Below are positions 58,212 through 64,000 of a stretch of 64,000 nt of DNA, one piece after another. Location: assembly GCA_039815465.1 (NCBI GenBank), contig JBCBZG010000021.1, forward strand, positions 1-64,000. Direction: 5' to 3'. This stretch comes from Shimia_B sp039815465 (GTDB lineage Bacteria; Pseudomonadota; Alphaproteobacteria; Rhodobacterales; Rhodobacteraceae). A program made the translations under genes and the position numbers. Each line of letters starts with the position of its first letter. Position 1 is the stretch's first letter. The notes under the pieces were generated by a model. That model saw only the letters and a list, made by a program, of their open reading frames with translations. It made no database searches and was not told where the DNA came from.

Positions 58212-59159
58212 TTAAGCTGCTTTCGCCAGCGACTGATCAAAAAGCGCCACAGCGCGGTCGAAGACGGCGTTGCGCACGGCGGGGACTTCCATCATCGTTT
58301 CGTGCTCAGCGTCTGGAAAGGTGACGAGCTCCCCGCCCGGCCACGCGTCCATGCGTGTTTGAATCCGGCCCGGGTCCACAATCCGCTCATTCGTCCCGAG
58401 AAAGCAGATGCAGGGCATTTTGGGCGCAGGGCGCTGGCTAAGCGTGCGCATTTCCCAGAGCGCCTCCCGCAGCCACACGATGGTGGGGGACCCGAGCGAT
58501 AGGCGTGGGTCCTGGGTCACCTGGCGGCCCATATAGGCCCACATGTCCGGGTCTTTGGTGAGCGTGTTGTCCTCGAACGGCTCGTCGAGCACGTAGACCC
58601 CGTTTTGCGTGCCGGGCGAACGCAGGTTGCCCATGCCGACCTGGGGCAAAAAGGCAGACAGGCTCCAGGCCACTGGGCGCATATGGGGTTCGATCTGGAT
58701 GCCCCACATGGGGGCCGAGAACGCGGCCGTTTCCACATCGAGCCCGTCCATCACGGCGCGCAGCCCGATGCAGCCGCCCATGGAGTGCGCCAGCAGGTGA
58801 AACGGGCGCGGCACGTTCACGTCGCGCAGCGCGGCCATCACCGCGGACACGTCTTTTTGATAGTCCCGAAATTTCGCCACATGGCCCAGCCGCGCGTTGG
58901 GCAAAAGCCTGTCAGCGAGCCCCTGGCCGCGCCAGTCGATGGCGACGCTGGCATAGCCGCGCCGCGCCAGATCAGCGGCCGCGCGCCCATACTTCTCCGC
59001 GTATTCGGTGCGGCCTGGAAAGATCAGGACCGTCCCCTTGGCCCCGGCCAGGGGCCAGACCGCAAGACGAATACGCAGGCCGTCAGACGTGGTCAGCCAA
59101 TAGGCCGACCCGCCCTCGGGCCCTTCGGCCACGTTGCTATGGAACGTCGCCGGTTCCAT
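58212..59159 (-). CDS. Alpha/beta hydrolase, lysophospholipase/monoacylglycerol lipase type
   Basis: The 315-residue enzyme has the nucleophile elbow AHSMGG (near residue 125), the N-terminal FPGRTEYAEKYG loop and DWRGQGLADR typical of the PldB/YtpA-like group, and a catalytic His in DAEHETMME near the end. It probably hydrolyses lipid esters in the cytoplasm or at the inner membrane. The SCP2-domain gene precedes it by 6 nt, suggesting a lipid-related two-gene unit. Confidence 0.87.
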   Translation of the reverse strand: MEPATFHSNVAEGPEGGSAYWLTTSDGLRIRLAVWPLAGAKGTVLIFPGRTEYAEKYGRAAADLARRGYASVAIDWRGQGLADRLLPNARLGHVAKFRDYQKDVSAVMAALRDVNVPRPFHLLAHSMGGCIGLRAVMDGLDVETAAFSAPMWGIQIEPHMRPVAWSLSAFLPQVGMGNLRSPGTQNGVYVLDEPFEDNTLTKDPDMWAYMGRQVTQDPRLSLGSPTIVWLREALWEMRTLSQRPAPKMPCICFLGTNERIVDPGRIQTRMDAWPGGELVTFPDAEHETMMEVPAVRNAVFDRAVALFDQSLAKAA

Positions 59160-59165
59160 CGCGCG

Positions 59166-59456
59166 TTACGACAGGACGCCTGCGAGTTTCATCGCCAGGC
59201 CCATGTCGCCGTCAACGCTGAGCTTGCCGGTCATGAACGCCGTCGTGGGGTTCACGTCGCCGGTCATGATGCCTTGCAGCGTCTCGGCATCTGCTTTGAG
59301 CGTCACGTCCGCGTCCTCATCGCCCACGCGCGCGCCGTTGCTGTCAATGATGATGGAGCCCATGCCCTCGACTTCGAACTTTGCGGTGCCCGCGTCAAAG
59401 CCATCGCCGTCCATTTTTTCGTTCAGGGCCCCGACGGCCTGTTCCATAACGCTCAT
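59166..59456 (-). CDS. SCP2 sterol-binding domain protein
   Basis: The 96-residue single-domain protein shows the SCP2 pattern: acidic beta strands (DADVTLKADAETL), the GIMTGDVNPTTAFMTGKLSVDGDMGLAMKL region and a hydrophobic C-terminus. Such proteins bind fatty-acyl or sterol-like lipids. A clear AAGGGAG precedes the start. It is linked to the lipase gene downstream and divergent from the TPR protein across 64 nt. Confidence 0.87.
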   Translation of the reverse strand: MSVMEQAVGALNEKMDGDGFDAGTAKFEVEGMGSIIIDSNGARVGDEDADVTLKADAETLQGIMTGDVNPTTAFMTGKLSVDGDMGLAMKLAGVLS

Positions 59457-59520
59457 GTGCTTCTCCCTTGAGTGTGTGGGGCTGGTATTTCATCCGTCCC
59501 CAGCTACATTCAAGGGCGTT

Positions 59521-60081
59521 ATGACATGGTTTACAAACCTTGGCCGCACTGCCGTGGCGGCAATTTTTCTCGCAGCCGGGGTTTCGGTGCCGAATCTGGC
59601 GGTTGCAGACGATTTGACCCCACTTTTTGAGCGGTTGAAGAACGTCGATGCGACCGAATACATGCCCATCGAGCAGCGGATTTGGCGGGAATGGTCAAAA
59701 TCGGGCTCGCCATCGCTCGATCTGTTGCTGGAGCGGGGCGATAAAGCGCTTGAGGCGGGCGAGTTCGCGCGCGCGATTGAGCATTTCACTGCGCTCACCG
59801 ACCACGCGCCGGAGTTTGCGCAGGGGTTTCACGCCCGCGCGCGCGCCTACTACGAGGCTGACCTTTATGGTCCCGCGCTCGCCGATTTGGAGCGGGCGAT
59901 TGCGCTTGAACCGCGCCATTTCGGGGCGCTCTCGGGCCTTGCGGTGATCTTTGAAGAGCTCGGGATGGAAGACGCGGCGCTGGAGCTCTACTACGCGGTC
60001 AGGGCTATACATCCCCACCGCGAGAACCTATCCGATCATATCGACAGGCTCGAAAAGGCCACGGCGGGCAAGAGGCTCTGA
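59521..60081 (+). CDS. Exported TPR-repeat protein
   Basis: The 186-residue protein has a signal peptide (about 1-30, cleavage near VAVADD) and at least two or three tetratricopeptide repeats. The clearest are ALEAGEFARAIEHFTALTDHAP, starting near 90 and described here in part, and the following GPALADLERAIALEP. TPRs mediate protein interactions; a periplasmic scaffold role is likely. The ATG at 59521 directly precedes the signal peptide. A longer frame overlaps the divergent SCP2 gene. Confidence 0.82.
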   Translation: MTWFTNLGRTAVAAIFLAAGVSVPNLAVADDLTPLFERLKNVDATEYMPIEQRIWREWSKSGSPSLDLLLERGDKALEAGEFARAIEHFTALTDHAPEFAQGFHARARAYYEADLYGPALADLERAIALEPRHFGALSGLAVIFEELGMEDAALELYYAVRAIHPHRENLSDHIDRLEKATAGKRL

Positions 60082-60119
60082 GCGGCGCACGCGCGGGGCC
60101 GTCAAGCGGGGGATGGGGC

Positions 60120-62969
60120 ATGGCTGAGATGGGGCGGATCACCGCCGTCTTGGGCCCGACGAATACGGGCAAGACCCACTACGCTATCGAACGTATGCTG
60201 GCCTATCGCACGGGGGTGATCGGGCTGCCGCTGCGCCTGCTCGCGCGGGAGGTCTATGATAGGATCGTCGACGCGCGCGGGCCTAATGTCGTGGCCCTCG
60301 TGACCGGCGAGGAACGCATCGTGCCCGAGCGCGCCCAGTATTGGGTCTGCACGGTTGAGGCGATGCCGGAGGGGATGGGCCCCGATTTCCTGGCCGTCGA
60401 TGAGATCCAGCTCTGCGCGGATCCTGAGCGGGGCCATGTGTTCACGGACCGCTTGCTGAATGCGCGGGGCACCCATGAGACGCTCTTTATGGGCGCGGAC
60501 ACCATGCGATCGGCCATTGCCGCGATGGTGCCCCGGGCTCAATTTCTGTCGCGGGAGCGGTTTTCGGAGCTGACCTACACAGGCGAGAAAAAGCTGTCGC
60601 GGATGATCCCACGGTCCGCCGTGGTGAGTTTCAGCGTCGAGAATGTGTATGCCATCGCGGAGCTTTTAAAGCGCCAGCGCGGTGGCGCGGCGGTCGTGAT
60701 GGGGGCGCTCAGCCCCAGGACGCGCAATGCGCAGGTGGAGCTTTATCAGAACGGCGACGTCGATTTCATGGTGGCGACGGACGCCATCGGGATGGGGCTG
60801 AACCTCGATGTCACCCATGTCGCGTTTTCCGGCACCCATAAGTTCGACGGCCGCCGAATGCGCCCGCTGGCGCCAAACGAATTGGCGCAGATCGCAGGGC
60901 GCGCGGGGCGCTACCGCACCGATGGCACCTTTGGCGTGACGGGGGAGGCGGGCCCGCTCCACGAGGAAACGGTGGCTGCGATCACCGATCACCGCTTTAC
61001 CCCGATCAAAAAGCTGCAATGGCGCAACTCCCGCCTGAGCTTTGGGTCGGTGGACGCGCTGATCGACAGTTTGGAGGCGCCCACGGACGACCCGATGCTG
61101 ACGCGGGTGCGCGAATCTGACGATCTGGCAGCGCTTAAGGCGCTCCATTCCGAGGCAGAGGTGCGCGCGCGGGCGAGTGATGGTGCCTCCGTCCGGCTTC
61201 TGTGGGACGTGTGCCGTGTGCCCGATTTCCGTGGGATTTCGCCGGGGGAGCATGCGGGGCTGCTTGCCGCGATTTACAAGTATCTGCACGAAGGCGGGCG
61301 TGTCCCGAACGACTGGTTCCGGCGCCAAGTGGCCCGCATCGACCGCACGCAGGGCGACATTGACACATTATCGAAGCGTTTGGCCTATATCCGCACCTGG
61401 ACTTACGTCGCGCAGCGCACGGGCTGGGTCGACGATGAAAGCCATTGGCGCGGGGAAACGCGTGCCGTAGAAGACCGCCTGTCAGACGCGCTACACACAG
61501 CGCTGACAGCACGATTTGTCGATCGCCGCACGAGTGTGCTCATGCGGCGGTTGAAACAGAAGGAGAGGCTTGTGGCCGACGTAAACGAAAAGGGCGAAGT
61601 GACCGTAGAGGGTCAGTTTGTCGGCAAGCTAGACGGGTTCCGCTTTCGTCAGGATGACAGCGCGACGGGCGGCGAGGCGAAGACGCTGCGCGCCGCCGCG
61701 CTCCAGGCGCTGGCGCCCAAGTTCCACCTTCTGTCTGATCGGTTCTATAACGCGCCTGATACCGAGATTGATTTCACCGAGCAGGGGGGCCTGATGTGGG
61801 GCACCGATGCTGTGGGCAAGCTTGTGGCGGGCCCGGACCCGATGAAGCCGCAGGTCAAAGCATTCGTGGATGATGAGGCGGGTGCCGAGGTGGCAGAAAA
61901 GGTCACGCGCCGCTTGCAGCATTTCATTGATCGCAAGGTCGCCGCGCTCTTTGAGCCGCTGCTCGCGATGCAGCGGGATGAGGGGCTCACAGGGCTCGCG
62001 CGGGGCTTTGCGTTCCAGCTTGTGGAGGGCATGGGCGTGCGCACGCGTGCCGAGGTCGCCGAGGACGTCAAAGCGCTGGACCAAGATGCGCGGGCCTTGC
62101 TGCGCAAGCACGGGGTGCGGTTCGGGCAGTTCACGATTTTCCTGCCGCTTCTGCTGAAGCCTGCGCCCACGCGGCTGCGGCTGGTGCTGATGTCGCTGGC
62201 GAAGGGCGTGGACGAGTTCCCAGAAAGCCCGCCGCCGGGTCTCGTGTCGATCCCCACGGATGAGCGCGCGCCGGACTGGTTCCATGCCGCTGCGGGCTAC
62301 CGCGCGTCGGGACAGCGGGCGATTCGCATCGACATGCTCGAGCGCCTCGCCGACATGATCCGGTCCCAAGACACCCGTGGCGGGTTCGAGGGGACGGCGG
62401 ATATGTTGTCGATCACCGGCATGACGTTGGAGCAATTCGCGGACCTGATGCAGGGTCTGGGCTACCGTGCGGAGCGGGGCGAGCGGCCCAAGGTGCGGCC
62501 AGAGCCCAAGGTGGACGAGCCAAAGGCGGAGGAACCCGTAGCCGACGCGCCCGTAGCCGACGCGCCTGTAGCCGAGGACGCCGCCGAGCCTGCGACGGGC
62601 GAAACCCCGGTTGAAGCCGAACCGACGCCGGAGCCGGTGGCTGACGCAGCACCCGCCCCGACCGAAGAACCCGTAGCGGAGGCCCCCGCGGAGCCCGAGA
62701 TTGAGGTGTTCTACACCTTTGCTTGGGGCGGCAATCAGGCGCGCCGCCAACAGCGCGGGCCGCGCCCGGATGGCAAGCAGGGGGGGAAACCCGCAGGCAA
62801 GCCACGTGGAAAACAAGGCGGAAAGCCGGGTGGCAAGCCCGGCGCGCGGGGCAAGGGCGGGCCGCAAAATCGCGGGCCCAAGACCTATGCCGCCAAGCCG
62901 CCCAAAAAGGACACGATTGATCCCGATAACCCCTTTGCCGCGCTGCTTGCGCTCAAGGATAAGACTTGA
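60120..62969 (+). CDS. SUV3-type DEAD/DEAH-box RNA helicase
   Basis: The 949-residue helicase resembles the mitochondrial degradosome helicase SUV3. Walker A is GPTNTGKT (12-19), the DExH-like motif is DEIQ (94-97), and motifs V and VI are DAIGMGLNL and QIAGRAGRYR. A helical C-terminal region follows to about 790. The tail is a Pro/Ala/Glu/Val-rich stretch and then a Gly/Lys/Arg-rich segment that may bind RNA. The next genes are S4, fdxA and carD, the usual Rhodobacterales order. An ATG at 60129 is an alternative start. Confidence 0.88.
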   Translation: MAEMGRITAVLGPTNTGKTHYAIERMLAYRTGVIGLPLRLLAREVYDRIVDARGPNVVALVTGEERIVPERAQYWVCTVEAMPEGMGPDFLAVDEIQLCADPERGHVFTDRLLNARGTHETLFMGADTMRSAIAAMVPRAQFLSRERFSELTYTGEKKLSRMIPRSAVVSFSVENVYAIAELLKRQRGGAAVVMGALSPRTRNAQVELYQNGDVDFMVATDAIGMGLNLDVTHVAFSGTHKFDGRRMRPLAPNELAQIAGRAGRYRTDGTFGVTGEAGPLHEETVAAITDHRFTPIKKLQWRNSRLSFGSVDALIDSLEAPTDDPMLTRVRESDDLAALKALHSEAEVRARASDGASVRLLWDVCRVPDFRGISPGEHAGLLAAIYKYLHEGGRVPNDWFRRQVARIDRTQGDIDTLSKRLAYIRTWTYVAQRTGWVDDESHWRGETRAVEDRLSDALHTALTARFVDRRTSVLMRRLKQKERLVADVNEKGEVTVEGQFVGKLDGFRFRQDDSATGGEAKTLRAAALQALAPKFHLLSDRFYNAPDTEIDFTEQGGLMWGTDAVGKLVAGPDPMKPQVKAFVDDEAGAEVAEKVTRRLQHFIDRKVAALFEPLLAMQRDEGLTGLARGFAFQLVEGMGVRTRAEVAEDVKALDQDARALLRKHGVRFGQFTIFLPLLLKPAPTRLRLVLMSLAKGVDEFPESPPPGLVSIPTDERAPDWFHAAAGYRASGQRAIRIDMLERLADMIRSQDTRGGFEGTADMLSITGMTLEQFADLMQGLGYRAERGERPKVRPEPKVDEPKAEEPVADAPVADAPVAEDAAEPATGETPVEAEPTPEPVADAAPAPTEEPVAEAPAEPEIEVFYTFAWGGNQARRQQRGPRPDGKQGGKPAGKPRGKQGGKPGGKPGARGKGGPQNRGPKTYAAKPPKKDTIDPDNPFAALLALKDKT
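62535..62579 (+). repeat. 15-bp tandem repeat in the helicase tail
   Basis: CCCGTAGCCGACGCG occurs twice exactly and once imperfectly, encoding repeated PVADA units in the low-complexity tail. Copy number is likely to vary between strains. Confidence 0.8.
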
Positions 62970-63352
62970 GCGACGCGCCGCAGCCGACAATCCGGGTGGA
63001 TAAGTGGCTGTGGCACGCGCGATTCTTTAAAACGCGCTCGCTGGCGACAAAGCTCGTCAGCGAGGGCAAGCTGCGGGTGAATGCGACGCCGATCTCCAAA
63101 CCCGCGCGGGCCGTGGGGGCGGGCGACGTGCTGACATTTCCCAAAGAAGACGACGTGCGGGTGATCAAGATCCTCGCCATCGGGGAGCGCCGCGGCCCCG
63201 CGCCAGAGGCCCAAACGCTCTACGAAGACCTTGCGCCGCCCGCGCCAAAGGAACGCCGCGTGCTCAACCCCGGGCACGATTCCGCGGGCCGGCCCACAAA
63301 GCGCGACCGCCGCGCGCGAGAACGGCTTGAAGGCCGCGCGCGAGAGGACTAA
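62966..63352 (+). CDS. S4-domain RNA-binding protein (Hsp15-like)
   Basis: The 128-residue protein has an N-terminal S4 domain (RVDKWLWHARFFKTRSLA, then GKLRVN and GDVLTF) and a basic C-terminal tail (RPTKRDRRARERLEGRARED). Hsp15 recycles stalled ribosomal subunits that carry peptidyl-tRNA, and this is the nearest known relative. The TTG start overlaps the helicase stop by four bases (TTGA). fdxA follows after 23 nt. Confidence 0.87.
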   Translation: MSDAPQPTIRVDKWLWHARFFKTRSLATKLVSEGKLRVNATPISKPARAVGAGDVLTFPKEDDVRVIKILAIGERRGPAPEAQTLYEDLAPPAPKERRVLNPGHDSAGRPTKRDRRARERLEGRARED

Positions 63353-63375
63353 TCGGGTCCTGAGAGGACCGCATC

Positions 63376-63714
63376 ATGACCTACGTCGTCACTGACAATT
63401 GCATCGGCTGCAAATACACAGACTGTGTGGAAGTCTGCCCCGTGGATTGCTTTTACGAGGGCGAGAATACGTTGGTCATTCACCCCGATGAGTGCATCGA
63501 TTGCGGCGTCTGCGAGCCCGAATGCCCCGCCGACGCGATCCGCCCCGACACTGAGCCTGACATGGACAAATGGGTGGAGTTCAACCTCAAGTATTCCGAG
63601 CTCTGGCCCAACATCATCTCCAAAAAGGAGCCGCTTGAGGGCGCTGCGGAGAAGGATGGCGAAGAGGGGAAGTTGGAGAAATATTTCTCTGAGAATCCTG
63701 GCGAAGGCGGGTAA
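63376..63714 (+). CDS. fdxA: 7Fe ferredoxin FdxA
   Basis: The 112-residue ferredoxin carries one 3Fe-4S and one 4Fe-4S cluster. The cysteines are visible as C9, C12, C17, C21 and C25 in the first half, and C40-x2-C43-x2-C46-x3-C50-P in the second. The long C-terminal extension (about 60 residues) is normal for this type. It is an electron carrier whose partner is not known here. A terminator follows the stop by 26 nt. Confidence 0.93.
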   Translation: MTYVVTDNCIGCKYTDCVEVCPVDCFYEGENTLVIHPDECIDCGVCEPECPADAIRPDTEPDMDKWVEFNLKYSELWPNIISKKEPLEGAAEKDGEEGKLEKYFSENPGEGG

Positions 63715-63740
63715 GCTCAAGCTTTAGATATCAGATTTTG

Positions 63741-63767
63741 GGCGGGTCTTTTGGTCCCGCCTTTTTT
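63741..63767 (+). terminator. Intrinsic terminator after fdxA
   Basis: GGCGGG and CCCGCC pair around a 9-nt loop and are followed by a run of six Ts (63762-63767). Confidence 0.85.
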
Positions 63768-63798
63768 GTGCTATATCTTGCGCAGAGAAATACCATGT

Positions 63799-63834
63799 AA
63801 CCATCCTTTGCCCGGCGCAACGGATGGTTTTTTT
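63799..63834 (+). terminator. Second terminator-like hairpin, in the carD leader
   Basis: AACCATCC (63799-63806) and GGATGGTT (63822-63829) form an 8-bp stem with a 15-nt loop and a T-run to 63834. It lies 71 nt before carD, so transcripts reaching carD from upstream would have to pass it. It may be an attenuator, the end of a small RNA, or a backup terminator. Confidence 0.65.
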
Positions 63835-63905
63835 GACCCAAAGACCGCGCAGGGCCGCGGTGCGGGGACTAAGGGGCGAGGACCCCCGGAGCGGAAAGGA
63901 CGTCG

Positions 63906-64000
63906 ATGAGTAAGTCGAAAAAGAGCGAGTTCAGCCCGAACGATTTCGTGGTGTACCCGGCCCATGGTGTCGGCAAGATCGTGTCGATCGAGGAGCAGGA
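63906..64000 (+). CDS. carD: CarD-family transcription regulator, N-terminal fragment (cut by window edge)
   Basis: The first 31 codons read MSKSKKSEFSPNDFVVYPAHGVGKI..., which is the CarD/CdnL N-terminal RNA-polymerase-interacting domain: VVYPAHGVG is its signature. CarD stabilises open promoter complexes, often at rRNA promoters. GGAAAGGA precedes the ATG. The rest lies beyond the window. Confidence 0.85.
   Translation, partial: MSKSKKSEFSPNDFVVYPAHGVGKIVSIEEQ

Noticed and set aside
1..64000. tRNA, rRNA, CRISPR arrays or known riboswitches
   Set aside because: None of the spacers shows a cloverleaf, a conserved rRNA segment, regular direct repeats or an aptamer I recognise; a covariance-model scan would be needed to be certain.

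Overview
The window is 64 kb of GC-rich, tightly packed chromosome from an alphaproteobacterium, most likely a marine Rhodobacterales (Roseobacter-group) bacterium. This is inferred from gene families and gene order, not from a marker gene. Supporting signs are a VPLPA-CTERM secreted protein, a DUF6476-type small membrane protein, an RluA/RluD-type pseudouridine synthase followed by rpoH, the order SUV3-type helicase - S4 protein - fdxA - carD, and two TRAP uptake systems. No rRNA, tRNA, CRISPR array, insertion sequence or prophage was found.

Layout. 1-8.7 kb: the 5' end of an amidinotransferase gene, a DUF2165 membrane protein, lhgO, and the known but biochemically obscure transglutaminase/DUF2126 - ATP-grasp - alpha-E - Anbu (proteasome-like) locus. 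9.3-15.0 kb: a cysG-cysI-cysH-cysJ sulfate-reduction operon of the enteric (PAPS and NADPH dependent) kind. 15.2-18.5 kb: an orphan CheB-CheR-PAS hybrid. 18.5-27.0 kb: an acetate locus on the minus strand (acs, adk, DUF4212/actP symporter, a cNMP-CBS-DUF294 regulator, a small membrane protein and a membrane-anchored HAMP/PAS/DnaQ exonuclease), with a perfect FNR box upstream of acs. 27.5-42.1 kb: a probable catabolic island containing a sulfatase, GST, TAXI-TRAP transporter, GntR regulator, hydroxyquinol-type intradiol dioxygenase, DctPQM TRAP transporter, OsmC, RutE-like nitroreductase, FAH-family hydrolase, YciI-like protein and malonyl-CoA synthetase. Two divergent promoter regions in it share a 12-bp word. 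42.2-49.0 kb: envelope proteins, pseudouridine synthase, rpoH, an oxidoreductase, a LysR regulator and a methyltransferase. 49.0-57.3 kb: an aminotransferase, a low-GC HNH endonuclease gene wedged between overlapping neighbours, pepF, an amidohydrolase, and a DNA ligase/exonuclease repair pair interrupted by an esterase gene. 57.3-64 kb: HpcH/HpaI aldolase, lipase, SCP2, TPR protein, SUV3-type helicase, S4 protein, fdxA and the start of carD.

The most striking non-coding signal is a dispersed family of about 70-95 nt structured repeats, five copies here, all just past the 3' ends of genes and four of them between convergent genes. Their stems vary between copies by compensatory base changes, so the folded form appears conserved. 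A second, two-copy repeat family lies at 45.8 and 52.8 kb.

Gene starts were chosen from ribosome-binding sites, overlap with neighbours and expected family length. Function assignments rest on recognised motifs and family memory, not on database searches.
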